Notes: generated by a model from the sequence alone, not told the origin. Shown: positions 50,744 through 59,845, counted from the first letter of the stretch. The stretch: 64,000 nucleotides of DNA from Glycomyces sp040645615 (GCF_040645615.1 NZ_JBEYYO010000001.1:1-64000), one strand, 5' to 3'. A program made the numbers and translations.

Positions 50744-51742
50744 ATGATCTGCGTCTACGGCGCCGGGAGCGTCGGCTGCTATGTGGGCGGGCGGCTCGCC
50801 GCCGCCGGAGCCGACGTGACCTTCGTGGGCCGCGAACCCCTCGCCCGCGAGACCGCCGCGCACGGGCTCACCCTCACCGGCCTCGACGGAACCTCCGACC
50901 GGGTCGAACACCCCCGCTACACCACCGACGCCGAGGCCGCCGCCGACGCCGACCTGGTGCTCCTCACCGTCAAGTCCGGCGCGACCGCCGAAGCCGCCGA
51001 ATGCCTCGCCGAGCTCCTGCGGCCCGGCGCGATCGTGGTGAGCCTCCAGAACGGCCTGCGCAACACCGCGACCCTGCGCGAAGCCCTGCCCGACCAGACC
51101 GTCCTGGCCGGGACCGTCGAGTTCAACGTGGCGCGCCTGGGCGAAGGCCGCTTCCACCGCGGCACCGCCGGAGCGGTCCTCGTCCAAGACCACCCGGGCC
51201 TGGCGGCCTACGCGGACGCGCTGGCGAGCGCCGGGGTCGCACAGCGCCCCGACCTGGGCGCCGTCCAGGCCGCGAAACTCCTGATCAACCTCAACAACTC
51301 CGTCAACGCCCTCTCCGGGCTGCCGCTGCGCACCGAACTCGCGCAGCGCGACTTCCGCCGCTGCCTGGCCCTGGCCCACCGCGAGGCCCTCGGGGTCCTG
51401 CGCGCCGCGCGCCTGGACGTCGGTCGCACCGCCGGGCTGCCCCCGGGCCTCATGCCGGTCTTGCTCCGCCTGCCCGACAAGGTCTTCGCCCGCGCGGCCC
51501 GCCGCGCGCTCGCCGTCGACCGCCACGCCCGATCGTCCATGTGGGACGACCTCGAAGCCGGTCGTCCCACCGAAGTGGACCACATCAACGGCGAAGTCAC
51601 GGCCCTCGCCGCCGAGCACGGGCGCACCGCCCCGGTCAACGCCGAGCTCACCGAACTCGTCCACGCCGCCGAGGAGGGCGGCCGCCGCGACTGGCCCGGC
51701 CCCGAACTCCTCGACCGCCTGAAGCGGGCCGCGGCGTCCTGA
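50744..51742 (+). CDS. 2-dehydropantoate 2-reductase family protein (PanE-like)
   Basis: This 332-residue protein has the NAD(P) motif ICVYGAGSVGCYVGGRLAAAG. Further marks are VLLTVKSGATAEA, VVSLQNGLRN, the catalytic Lys in AAKLLINLNNSVNALSGLPL, and SSMWDDLEAGRPTEVDHINGEV with the family Ser/Glu residues. True PanE reduces ketopantoate for pantothenate; many paralogues act on other keto acids, so the symbol is withheld. It is followed by an aldo/keto reductase after 47 nt, which suggests a small reductase operon. Confidence 0.9.
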   Translation: MICVYGAGSVGCYVGGRLAAAGADVTFVGREPLARETAAHGLTLTGLDGTSDRVEHPRYTTDAEAAADADLVLLTVKSGATAEAAECLAELLRPGAIVVSLQNGLRNTATLREALPDQTVLAGTVEFNVARLGEGRFHRGTAGAVLVQDHPGLAAYADALASAGVAQRPDLGAVQAAKLLINLNNSVNALSGLPLRTELAQRDFRRCLALAHREALGVLRAARLDVGRTAGLPPGLMPVLLRLPDKVFARAARRALAVDRHARSSMWDDLEAGRPTEVDHINGEVTALAAEHGRTAPVNAELTELVHAAEEGGRRDWPGPELLDRLKRAAAS

Positions 51743-51789
51743 CCCGGCGATTCACCGCCGCTCGCGGACCGTGTGGCAGGATTGGCGCC

Positions 51790-52719
51790 ATGAGAACGCT
51801 CGACATCCCGGACGCCCGGCCGCGCCCCTCGAACGTGGTCCTGGGCCTGATGCGCATCGGCGCGCTCGACGACGACGCCATCCGAACCCTGTTCGACACC
51901 GCGCTGGAAGTGGGCGTGAACGTGTTCGACCACGCCGACATCTACGGCTCCGAGCGCCACGAGTGCGAGGACCGGTTCGGCAAGGCCCTCAAGCTGACCG
52001 ACGAGGACCGCGAGGCGATCGTCATCCAGTCGAAGGTCGGCATCCGCGAGGGCTTCTTCGACTTCTCCAAGGAGCACATCCTCCGCAGCGTCGACGAGTC
52101 CCTGGCCGCGCTGCGCACCGACTACCTCGACCTGCTGCTGCTCCACCGGCCCGACACGCTCGTGGAGCCCGACGAGGTCGCCGAGGCCTTCGACGAGCTC
52201 GAAGCCGACGGCAAGGTCCGCCAGTTCGGGGTCTCCAACCACACGCCCGGCCAGATCGAGCTGCTCAAGACCGCCGTGCGGCAGCCGTTGCGCTACAACC
52301 AGGTCCAGCTGAGCATCACCCACGCGCCGCTCATCGCCTCCGGCGTGGCCGCCAACATGTCCGGCCTCGACCAGTCCGTCGATCGCGACCGGGGCCTGCT
52401 CGACTACTCCCGCCTCAACGGCATGACCCTCCAGGCCTGGTCCCCGTTCCAGCGCGGCTTCTTCGACGGCGTCTTCCTCGGCGACCGCGAGCACCACCCC
52501 GAACTCAACGACGCCCTCGACGACATCGCCGCCGCCTACGACACCACCCCCACCGCGATCGCCGTCGCCTGGATCACCCGCCACCCCGCTAATATGCAGG
52601 TCGTCCTCGGCACCACCAACCCCGACCGAGTCCGAGAATCCGCCGCGGGCTCCGACATCCCCCTGACCCGAGAACAGTGGTACCGCCTCTTCCGCGCGGC
52701 CGGACACACGCTTCCCTAG
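51790..52719 (+). CDS. aldo/keto reductase, YdhF-like
   Basis: This 309-residue TIM-barrel protein has catalytic Asp and Tyr in FDHADIYGSERH, Lys in IQSKVGIREG and His in LLLLHRPDTLVEPDEVAEAFDEL. GKVRQFGVSNHTP and the NADP stretch TNPDRVRESAAG are also present. The resemblance to E. coli YdhF includes the end (TREQWYRLFRAAGH). The substrate is unknown. It is the middle gene of a probable PanE-like/AKR/glyoxalase operon. Confidence 0.93.
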   Translation: MRTLDIPDARPRPSNVVLGLMRIGALDDDAIRTLFDTALEVGVNVFDHADIYGSERHECEDRFGKALKLTDEDREAIVIQSKVGIREGFFDFSKEHILRSVDESLAALRTDYLDLLLLHRPDTLVEPDEVAEAFDELEADGKVRQFGVSNHTPGQIELLKTAVRQPLRYNQVQLSITHAPLIASGVAANMSGLDQSVDRDRGLLDYSRLNGMTLQAWSPFQRGFFDGVFLGDREHHPELNDALDDIAAAYDTTPTAIAVAWITRHPANMQVVLGTTNPDRVRESAAGSDIPLTREQWYRLFRAAGHTLP

Positions 52720-52739
52720 GGCCCGAAAAGGACGACATC

Positions 52740-53126
52740 ATGCCCGACATCGGCTCCAACGGCGTCTCCCTGGAGGCGCCCGTCCCGGTCCTGCGGATCT
52801 TCTCGGAGGCGAAGGCCAAAGAGTTCTACCTCGACTACCTCGGGTTCGACCTGGCCTGGGAGCACCGCTTCGAGGACGGCCTGCCGCTGTACATGCAGGT
52901 CGAACGCGGCGCCACGGTCCTGCACCTGAGCGAGCACCACGGCGACGGCAGCCCCGGCACGGTCGTGTTCGTCCGGATGACCGGCCTTGACGCGTTCCAT
53001 CGAGAGCTCGGGGCGAAGGACTATCCGTACTCGAACCCGGGCATCGAAACGGAGCCTTGGGACGCCCGCTCGATGACCGTCATTGATCCATTCGGCAATA
53101 CCCTGCGGTTCAACGAATATCGGTAG
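52740..53126 (+). CDS. glyoxalase/bleomycin-resistance-fold protein
   Basis: This 128-residue vicinal-oxygen-chelate protein has PVLRIFSEAKAKEFYLDYLGFDLAWEHRF, then MQVERGATVLHLSEHHGDGSPG and the end VIDPFGNTLRFNE. This resembles the Ble-type group, where bleomycin is bound rather than degraded, but also many unrelated small-molecule binders. AAAGGA lies 8 nt before the ATG. It follows the aldo/keto reductase gene by 20 nt and its end overlaps the convergent kinase gene by 17 nt. Confidence 0.88.
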   Translation: MPDIGSNGVSLEAPVPVLRIFSEAKAKEFYLDYLGFDLAWEHRFEDGLPLYMQVERGATVLHLSEHHGDGSPGTVVFVRMTGLDAFHRELGAKDYPYSNPGIETEPWDARSMTVIDPFGNTLRFNEYR

Positions 53127-54174
53127 CGTGCGGCATACCGGTCGGGAGGGTGAGGCGGAAGCGGCATCCTTCCTCGGTGTCGAGGAGATCGAGGTTGCCG
53201 CCGTGGGCCTGTGCGATTTGGCGGGCGATCGGGAGGCCCAGGCCGGTGCCGGGGGTGCTCCCGCCTCGCCAGAATCGTTCGAAGATCCGTTCCCGTTCGG
53301 CCGCAGGCACACCTGGGCCCGTGTCGGTGACCACCACCGACACGTTCCCAGGTCCTCGGTTCAGCTCGACTTCGACTTCTGAGCCTTGCGGGGCGTGCTT
53401 GATCGCGTTGTCCACGAGGTTCGCGATCGCTCGGTGGAGGCTCGGGGCGTCCACTGCCGCTTCGACATCGGTGTCGCCGCTGCGGGTCAAGCGCACTGAC
53501 TTCGCTTCGGCCACCGCTGCGAACTCCTCCAGGACCGCCGCTGCCAGCGCCGCCAAGTCCGTGGGATTGCGTTCGAGCGTGCGGGCCCGGCCCCTCGCGT
53601 CCACGAGCAGTTCGCCCACCGTGTCGCTCAGCCGCGCGGCCGCGTTTCGGCTGCGCTCCAAGCCTTCCCGGTACAGCTCCATCGTGGGCTCGGGGTGATC
53701 CAGCAGCACGTCGGCCCCGGTGATGAGTACCGCCAGCGGTGTCCGCAGTTCGTGGCTGGTCTCCTCCACGAGTCGCCGCTGCACCTGCGCTGAACGCTCC
53801 AAGCGGTCGAGCATCGCGTCGAACGCGGCGGCCAACCCGATCGCCTCCGTCGATCCTTGGGCCCGGCCCACCCTCAGGCTCAAGTCCGCCGCCTCGATGC
53901 GTTCTGCCGCCTCCCTGATGCGCACGAACGGCCGCACCGCCCGGCCCGACCACCACCAGGCCAGCGCCGCCGTGACCGGCAGCAGCGCCACCAGTGTCGC
54001 CACGGCCCAACCGGACGGTGCGATGCTCGTGCCCGTGACCGTGTGCGCCACGCCCTGCGCGTCGACCTCGATCACCTCGTGCTCCTCGATGGAGGCGACG
54101 GCGAAGACCAGCACCACCGGCAGGTAGATCGCCAGCGCGCCCGCCAGCGCCAAGCGGACTCGCAGCGATCTCAT
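53110..54174 (-). CDS. sensor histidine kinase, OmpR-partner type
   Basis: This 354-residue protein has two transmembrane helices (about 8-28 and 55-75) with a very short outer loop, a HAMP domain (WWWSGRAVRPFVRIREAAERIEAADLSLRV), a HisKA box (RRLVEETSHELRTPLAVL, His near 142) and an ATPase domain (NLVDNAIKHAP, VTDTGPGVP, GGSTPGTGLGLPIARQI). The loop of about 25 residues is too short for a ligand domain, so it may sense the membrane or a partner protein. The start overlaps the regulator gene by 4 nt (ATGA). Confidence 0.94.
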   Translation of the reverse strand: MRSLRVRLALAGALAIYLPVVLVFAVASIEEHEVIEVDAQGVAHTVTGTSIAPSGWAVATLVALLPVTAALAWWWSGRAVRPFVRIREAAERIEAADLSLRVGRAQGSTEAIGLAAAFDAMLDRLERSAQVQRRLVEETSHELRTPLAVLITGADVLLDHPEPTMELYREGLERSRNAAARLSDTVGELLVDARGRARTLERNPTDLAALAAAVLEEFAAVAEAKSVRLTRSGDTDVEAAVDAPSLHRAIANLVDNAIKHAPQGSEVEVELNRGPGNVSVVVTDTGPGVPAAERERIFERFWRGGSTPGTGLGLPIARQIAQAHGGNLDLLDTEEGCRFRLTLPTGMPHATDIR

Positions 54175-54839
54175 GACGCCTCCAACCGGTAGCCGACCCC
54201 GGTCACCGTCGCGATCGGTCCGGGCTCGCCGAGCTTGCGGCGCAGACGACTGAGGATCACCCGCACCGACGCGGTGAACGGGTCGGCCTGCGCGTCCCAC
54301 ACGTGCTCCAGCAGTTCCTCGGCCGAGACCGCCTCCCCTTGTCGGTGCATGAGGTACCGCAGCATCGAGAACTCCCGCGCGGTCAGTTCGAGTTCGCGTT
54401 CGCCGCGCCAGGCCCGGTGCGTCGCGGTGTCCAGACGCAGGTCGCCCGCTTCGAGCAGTGCGTCCGCTTCGTCCGCCCGGCGGGCCAGGGCCCGCAGCCG
54501 AGCCGCGAGTTCCCTGAAACTGAACGGTTTGACGAGGTAGTCGTCCGCGCCAGCGTCGAGTCCGGCCACCCGGTCGTCCACCGCGTCCCGTGCGGTGAGC
54601 ACCAGGACGCGTCTGGGGCGGCGCAGGTGCGGGTCGGTCGCGAGGCGCCGCACGAGGTCCATGCCGTCCCCGTCAGGGAGGCCCAGGTCGAGGCAGGCCA
54701 CGTCGAAGTCGTTGGCGCACAGCAGCTCCTCGGCCTCCGCACAGGTGGCCGCGAGGTCCACCGCGTAGGCCTCGTTGCGCAGGCCGAGCGCGAGGACCGG
54801 TCCGAGGTCGCGGTCGTCCTCGACCAGGAGGATGCGCAT
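54171..54839 (-). CDS. OmpR/PhoB-type response regulator
   Basis: This 222-residue protein has a receiver domain (VEDDRDLG, phospho-Asp in VACLDLGLPDGDG, Thr in LTARD, Lys in YLVKPFSF) and a winged-helix Trans_reg_C domain (ELTAREFSMLRYLMHRQGEAVSAEELLEHVW...VRVILSRLRRKLGEPGPIATVTGVGYRLE). It follows the serine hydrolase gene by only 10 nt and overlaps the kinase gene by 4 nt, so all three share a transcript. Confidence 0.95.
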   Translation of the reverse strand: MRILLVEDDRDLGPVLALGLRNEAYAVDLAATCAEAEELLCANDFDVACLDLGLPDGDGMDLVRRLATDPHLRRPRRVLVLTARDAVDDRVAGLDAGADDYLVKPFSFRELAARLRALARRADEADALLEAGDLRLDTATHRAWRGERELELTAREFSMLRYLMHRQGEAVSAEELLEHVWDAQADPFTASVRVILSRLRRKLGEPGPIATVTGVGYRLEAS

Positions 54840-54849
54840 GCGGTGCCTT

Positions 54850-56502
54850 TCAGTCGGTTCGCCAGGCCCGGGCGGTGCCGCCGGGGCCCTCGACGGTGAG
54901 TCCGTCGGCGTCGAAGACCACCCGCAGGCCGCTCCCGGCGCCGCTCAGGTTCTCCGGCCGGAACCCGCCGTCGCCCGAGGAGACCAGCGTAAACTCCGGC
55001 GGCTCCGCGCCGAGCCATACGCCCGCGACGCCGCCTTGCGCGTCGAGCGCGTACCAGGCCAAGTACTCGCCGTCTTCGGCGGTGATGCGCACGTAGGTGC
55101 GCAGTTCCGATTCCTCCACGACGGTCCCCGCGAGTTCGACCGCCTCGATCGCCCCGATGTCCGACTCGACGGCCTCGACCTCTTCGCGGCCCGCCGCGGT
55201 CTCGCCCGCGAGCAGGGCCTCGACCGCCGACTCGTGTTCGGCCACCGCATCGCCGGTGTAGGCCCCGGGGACGAACAGTGCTTCGACGGCGTCCGCGCCG
55301 TCGGCCGCCACCAGCAGCCGGTCCTCGGCGGCGGTCACGGTGAACACGCCGCCCGAATCCAACTCGTAGGTCCCCTCGGCGGCGGCCAGTTCGGCCGGGT
55401 CGGCCTCGACGTGCCCCTCGGGCATCGGGATCGCATCGCCCGAAGCGAGCGCCGGACCCACGGCCTGGATGAGCTCCTCGGCGGTCACCGCATCGGTGTT
55501 GGACGCGACCGCGATGGACTCGCCCGTCTCCGGCAGCCACGCCACGACCGCGTTCTGCCCGGTGTCGCCCCCGCCCCCGGCCGATATGACCACCGGGGTG
55601 CCGAACGCCTCGGCGTCCAGCGACACCCACCCGGGCAGTTCGACGGCCCCATCCCCGTGATCGAACTCCAAGCCCCGCAACAACTCCACGGCCTCCGGCG
55701 AGACCACCTCGCCCGCGAACAGCGCTTCGGTCCAGGCGGCGAGGTCGGCGGTGGTCATCGCCAGGTCGCCGTTGCCCTCCATCGCCCAGTGCGGCCCGGC
55801 GAAGTCCCCAGTGGACGACGCGGCCACGCCCCCTTCGTAGCCGATCGCGCGCGGCCCCGGCGCGGCCGGGTCGCCGTCCCAGAACCCGCCGCCCCGAAGC
55901 ACCTCCGCGGCCATGAACTCCCGGTAGGACCCGGTGGCCTCGTCCACGATCAACGCCAGCAGCGTGTACCCCGCATTGGAGTACAGGTAGTCGCTCCCCG
56001 GTGCGAACGCCGACTCCAACTCGCCGATCGCCGCTATCGCGTCTTCCCGCGACAGCGGCTCGTGGTCGTGCCCGTGCGAACCGTTCAGGCCGCTCGTGTG
56101 CAGCAGCAACTGCTCCACGGTCACCTCCGCGGCCGGGCCCGCCAGGCCCGGCACGAGGTCCCCGGCCCGGTCCTGGACCCCGATCACTCCGTCCGCGGCC
56201 AGCTCGGCGATCGCGGCCGCGGTGAACGCCTTGCTCACCGAGCCGATCGCGAACACGGTCTCGTTCGAGTTCGCCGTCCCGTTCTCGCTGTCGGCCGACC
56301 CGAACGCGGCCCGGCACCCGAACCCGTCCGGCCCGGCGAGGGCCACCGCGCCGCTGAACCCGGCCGCGGCCCAACCGCTCAGGCCCGCCACCAGGTCCGG
56401 ATCGCAAGGCTCGGCGGCCGGTTCGCCCTCCCCGGGACCGGAGTCGGCGGTGCATGCGGCGGCCAGCATGGCCGCCGCGAGGATCGTCACGATGCGTCTC
56501 AT
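54850..56502 (-). CDS. beta-lactamase-related serine hydrolase, probable lipoprotein
   Basis: This 550-residue protein has a signal sequence with a possible lipobox Cys at residue 17 (MLAAACTAD). A class C beta-lactamase/DD-peptidase-like domain runs over about 40-370: SxxK in IGSVSKAFTAA, Tyr-x-Asn in LYSNAGYTLL. A C-terminal beta-rich region (about 390-550) is poor in motifs. Such proteins are esterases, D-aminopeptidases or wall-related hydrolases; true antibiotic resistance is not implied. It is first in an operon with an OmpR-type two-component system. Confidence 0.9.
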   Translation of the reverse strand: MRRIVTILAAAMLAAACTADSGPGEGEPAAEPCDPDLVAGLSGWAAAGFSGAVALAGPDGFGCRAAFGSADSENGTANSNETVFAIGSVSKAFTAAAIAELAADGVIGVQDRAGDLVPGLAGPAAEVTVEQLLLHTSGLNGSHGHDHEPLSREDAIAAIGELESAFAPGSDYLYSNAGYTLLALIVDEATGSYREFMAAEVLRGGGFWDGDPAAPGPRAIGYEGGVAASSTGDFAGPHWAMEGNGDLAMTTADLAAWTEALFAGEVVSPEAVELLRGLEFDHGDGAVELPGWVSLDAEAFGTPVVISAGGGGDTGQNAVVAWLPETGESIAVASNTDAVTAEELIQAVGPALASGDAIPMPEGHVEADPAELAAAEGTYELDSGGVFTVTAAEDRLLVAADGADAVEALFVPGAYTGDAVAEHESAVEALLAGETAAGREEVEAVESDIGAIEAVELAGTVVEESELRTYVRITAEDGEYLAWYALDAQGGVAGVWLGAEPPEFTLVSSGDGGFRPENLSGAGSGLRVVFDADGLTVEGPGGTARAWRTD

Positions 56503-56545
56503 GCCCGAACCGTAGGACCGGCGGTGTGAACCGGCTGTAAACGAC

Positions 56546-57577
56546 TCAGGCGGTCCACCGGCCGGTCGCGTCGAACTCGTCCAGCACCGCCCGGTGCGGG
56601 GCCGGGTCCAGGCCTTTCGTCGCCAGCCACGCGTCGTCGTAGTACGTGCCCCGGTACGCCTCGCCGCCGTCCCCGGCGACCACCACCAGGTCCCCAGTCT
56701 CGCCGCGAGCGGTCATCTTGGCCGCCAACACCATCGCGGCCCACAGGCATGTTCCCGTGGCGGGCCCGAACGCGAGGCCGTGCCGTTCGGCCAGGTACCG
56801 CGTCGCGGCCGCGCCGGCCGCGTCCGGGACCGGGACCACGGCGTCGACCAGGTCGATGCGGAACGCCGGTTCGACGCGCGGCCTGCCGATCCCGGGGACG
56901 CGCGAGGGCATCCCGGTCGCGTAGCCGTCGTAGCCGCTGGCCCACGCGGGGAAGTGGCTCGAATGCTCGGGGTCGGCCACGGCCACCCGCGTGGCGGCCC
57001 CGGCGTAGCGCACGTGGCGGCCCGCGGTGGCCGAGGTGATGCCGGTGCCCGCGCCGCACACGATCCACGCCGGTGCGACGTCGCTCTGGGCCAGGATCTC
57101 CCCGGCGACGCCACCCGTGCGCCAGTCCGTGGCCGCTTCGGCGCGGGCGAACATGTCGAGGTAGTGCCCGCCGCGCTCGGCCGCGAGACGCTCGGCGGTC
57201 GCGTAGATCGCCAGCGGCGGATCGACCAGCTCGCACGTGCCGCCGAGCGCCTCGACGGCCGCGATCTGGGCCGGGTGGGCCTTCGCGGGCATGACGCACG
57301 TGTACGGCAGCCCGAGCCGGTTCGCGAAGTGCCCCAACGCGAGTGCCGCACCGCCGCCGGTGGCCTCCACGATCGGGGTGCCTTCTCGCAGCTCGCCGTC
57401 GACCACGGCCTTGAGGAGCAGGTCGCGCACCAGCCGGTGCTTGAGGTTCCCCGTCGGCTGCGCGGTCTCGTCCTTGACGTGGATCGCGACGCCCTCGCCG
57501 AAGCGCACGACCCCGGTGCGAAGCGGCGTCGGCTCGCTTTCGCGCAGCGCGGCCACGGCCTTCCGGGTCCAGTCCAT
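56546..57577 (-). CDS. PLP-dependent fold-type II enzyme, Cds1/cysteine-synthase-like
   Basis: This 343-residue protein follows the pattern of the actinobacterial PLP-dependent cysteine synthase family that includes the desulfhydrase Cds1. The PLP Lys is in QPTGNLKHRLVRDLLL, then VMPAKAHPAQIAAVEALGG and ICGAGTGITSATAGR. The loop that is usually SSGST-like, and touches the substrate carboxylate, reads EATGGGAALALG here. The reaction may therefore differ from cysteine breakdown to pyruvate, H2S and ammonia. The ATG at 57577 has no strong ribosome-binding site. Confidence 0.8.
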   Translation of the reverse strand: MDWTRKAVAALRESEPTPLRTGVVRFGEGVAIHVKDETAQPTGNLKHRLVRDLLLKAVVDGELREGTPIVEATGGGAALALGHFANRLGLPYTCVMPAKAHPAQIAAVEALGGTCELVDPPLAIYATAERLAAERGGHYLDMFARAEAATDWRTGGVAGEILAQSDVAPAWIVCGAGTGITSATAGRHVRYAGAATRVAVADPEHSSHFPAWASGYDGYATGMPSRVPGIGRPRVEPAFRIDLVDAVVPVPDAAGAAATRYLAERHGLAFGPATGTCLWAAMVLAAKMTARGETGDLVVVAGDGGEAYRGTYYDDAWLATKGLDPAPHRAVLDEFDATGRWTA

Positions 57578-57600
57578 GCGCCCCAAGCTACTAGGGCGCG

Positions 57601-58881
57601 TCAGCCCCTCGGCAGGTCCAGCAGGACCACTTCGCTGCGGTAGTGCTGGGACGCGGTCATGTCGCCGCGGAACCACAGCAGCGGCACGCGGGACGGGTCG
57701 CCGGGAGCGACGATCGGACGCAGATTGTCCACTTCGGAGTCCTCGGTGATCGGCGTCCAAGCCCAGGTCTCGCCGCCGTCCTCGGTGCGGCCGTGGAAGA
57801 TCTCGTGGTGCGCCAGGTCGCCGCCGCGAGGGTCGACGCGGGTGGACATGTACACCGAGTCCAAGTCGTACGGGTCGATCGAGGCCAGGCCCGTGTAGTC
57901 CTCCTCGTGCGGCATGAGCCCCGGCCCGGCCTGGGCGAGCTCGCCCACGCGCCACTGGCCGCCGGGGGACAGGCGCGCGTAGAAGAACCGCAGGTCCGGG
58001 TGCGCCTTGCCGCGCTCGAACGCTTCCGTCTCGCCCGCGCGGGCGGTCAGGACCGCCGCGACCGTGCCGTCCTCGCCGCGGCGAATGTCGGTGGTCCAGC
58101 AGTGCGACATCCGCACCCCGCCCCAGTGGGATCCCGCCGCGAGCACCGTGGTTAGCTCCACTTGCGACGGTGCTTCACCGCGAAGGGCCTCGGCGTCCAC
58201 GACCGTGCCGTCGCTGCGGTGCAGCGCACCGTGCTCCAAGTAGCCGTGGTAGATCGAGTTGTCGAAGTCCCGCGGGTGGTGGTCGGTGGTCACCAGGTCG
58301 ATCCGGCCGCGGCCCGCATAGCGGGTGTACCCGTTGACGTAGCCGACCTTCGGCCTGGTGAACAGCTTGCCCGCGTACGCCCACGTGTCGCCGTCGTCGT
58401 CGGAGACCAGCGCGCACTGGTCGTCGTTCACCGCCCTCGCGAAGCAGTACAGCCGCCCGTCCATCTCGCGCAGGTTCGCGTACGTGACGCCCCTCCCGCC
58501 GGTCAGGGCGCTCCAGTCGAACGTGCGCTCGGGCCCCCACCGGGTCGGATCATTCGGTTCGCTGACGCGCCAGCGGGTCAGGTCGTCGGTCTTGTGCTTG
58601 GTGTAGACGGCGAGCCAGCGGCCGTCGGCGCGGTGCCACAGCGCGGGCACGTCGTGGTCGTCGACTTCGAGCCGCTCGTGCAGCACCACCACTTCACTTG
58701 CGCCCGAAGCGAGGTCGACCACCGCGACTTCGACGTTCCCCGACCGCGCCTGGCCGCCCGGGCCCTCGGCGGCGGCGATCGAGCCGACCACGAGCGTGCC
58801 CGCCACGGGGTCGACGAGGGCGCGCTCGTCCTGGAACCAGCACCACGCGCCGTTGTCGTTGACCACCAGGGGTTCGTCCAT
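57601..58881 (-). CDS. BNR_4-type repeat protein, probable glycan-active enzyme
   Basis: This 426-residue protein starts with the BNR_4 mark DNGAWCWFQDERALVD. It continues with beta-propeller blades carrying Asp-box-like turns (SDDDGDTWAYAG, TEDGGETWAWTP), plus GYVNGYTRYAGRGRIDLVTTDHHP. Relatives belong to polysaccharide-degrading loci and include lyases and sialidase-like proteins. There is no signal peptide, so it is probably intracellular. GGGAG is 6 nt before the ATG at 58881, which settles the start. No sugar transporter adjoins it. Confidence 0.85.
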   Translation of the reverse strand: MDEPLVVNDNGAWCWFQDERALVDPVAGTLVVGSIAAAEGPGGQARSGNVEVAVVDLASGASEVVVLHERLEVDDHDVPALWHRADGRWLAVYTKHKTDDLTRWRVSEPNDPTRWGPERTFDWSALTGGRGVTYANLREMDGRLYCFARAVNDDQCALVSDDDGDTWAYAGKLFTRPKVGYVNGYTRYAGRGRIDLVTTDHHPRDFDNSIYHGYLEHGALHRSDGTVVDAEALRGEAPSQVELTTVLAAGSHWGGVRMSHCWTTDIRRGEDGTVAAVLTARAGETEAFERGKAHPDLRFFYARLSPGGQWRVGELAQAGPGLMPHEEDYTGLASIDPYDLDSVYMSTRVDPRGGDLAHHEIFHGRTEDGGETWAWTPITEDSEVDNLRPIVAPGDPSRVPLLWFRGDMTASQHYRSEVVLLDLPRG

Positions 58882-59045
58882 CGGGGGCTCCCTCTCGCTC
58901 GCCGCATCGAAGCCCCACCATATCTGCAAGCGCTATCCACCCGGCGTCCGCACCCTTCGTACTGCCACCAAAGGCTGAGCCGCGCCTGCGAACCTCACTC
59001 CCGCGACCGACGCGGAGCCCCCGCCCGGATTCATACGCTTCAAGC

Positions 59046-59795
59046 ATGGAACTCACCCTCGTAGCCCCGCTGGTCGCGCTCGCGCTGATCGACTCGACCA
59101 GCTTCGGGACGCTGCTCATCCCGATCTGGCTGCTGCTCGCCCCCGGCCGCGTGAGGGCCGGGCGCATGCTCGTCTACCTCGGCACCATCGCGGTGTTCTA
59201 CTTCGCCGTGGGCATGCTCATCGTGCTCGGCGCGACCACGTTCCTCGAAGACCTCTCCGCGCTGGTCGAGACCCGCCCCGCGATGTGGATCCAGCTCGCC
59301 CTCGGCGTGGGCCTGTTCGCCCTGAGCTTCCGCTTCGACTCCAAGAGGCGCAAGCAGGACGGCGGCGGCCGCGTCGACCGCTGGCGCGAAAGAGCCCTCG
59401 GCGTCGAGGCGCAGGCCGGGGACGGCGCGGTGCGCACGCGCGGCTCGGTGCTCTCCCTCATGGGCCTGGCCACCGCCGCCGCGACCCTCGAAGTCGCCAC
59501 GATGCTCCCGTACCTCGCCGCGATCGGACTGGTCACCGCCGCCGGGCTCGGCGCGGTCGGCACCACCGCCACGATTGCCGCGTACTGCCTCGTCATGATC
59601 GCGCCCGCGCTGTTCCTGCTGGCCGCCAGGCTCATGGCCCGCAACGCGATCGAACCGGTGCTCCAGAAGATCAACGCCTGGATGACCAAACACGCCGCCT
59701 CCACCACCGGCTGGATCATCGGCATCGTCGGCTTCCTCCTCGCCCGCGACGCCGCCATGCGCCTGGGCCTCATCGAGCAGCTGTTCAACAACTGA
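59046..59795 (+). CDS. GAP/Sap-family membrane protein (LysE-like)
   Basis: This 249-residue protein has six hydrophobic helices in the LysE-superfamily arrangement and the GAP-family start LVAPLVALALIDSTSFGTLLIPIWLLL. A basic cytoplasmic loop (about 97-135, FDSKRRKQDGGGRVDRWRER) is followed by SLMGLATAAATLEVATMLPYLAAIG. Mycobacterial Gap and Sap help carry glycolipids such as GPL and sulfolipid-1 to the surface; the cargo here is unknown. It lies 86 nt upstream of the ABC exporter genes, separated by the iron-box sequence. Confidence 0.86.
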   Translation: MELTLVAPLVALALIDSTSFGTLLIPIWLLLAPGRVRAGRMLVYLGTIAVFYFAVGMLIVLGATTFLEDLSALVETRPAMWIQLALGVGLFALSFRFDSKRRKQDGGGRVDRWRERALGVEAQAGDGAVRTRGSVLSLMGLATAAATLEVATMLPYLAAIGLVTAAGLGAVGTTATIAAYCLVMIAPALFLLAARLMARNAIEPVLQKINAWMTKHAASTTGWIIGIVGFLLARDAAMRLGLIEQLFNN

Positions 59796-59826
59796 GACCG
59801 GCACGTGCCGCGGGACACGTTGCGGC

Positions 59827-59845
59827 GCTAGTTAGGCTTGCCTAA
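59827..59845 (+). promoter_or_regulatory. iron box (DtxR/IdeR/DmdR-type operator) before the ABC exporter genes
   Basis: GTTAGGCTTGCCTAA lies 36 nt before the ATG of the first ABC gene. It matches the TTAGGTTAGGCT-n-n-CCTAA iron-box family at about 15 of 19 positions, with a perfect TTAGGC/GCCTAA core. Repression under iron-replete conditions is the expected behaviour. Confidence 0.72.

Noticed and set aside
52740..53126. Bleomycin resistance determinant
   Set aside because: The glyoxalase fold is shared by many unrelated proteins. There is no bleomycin-type biosynthetic cluster, and the gene sits with two reductases.
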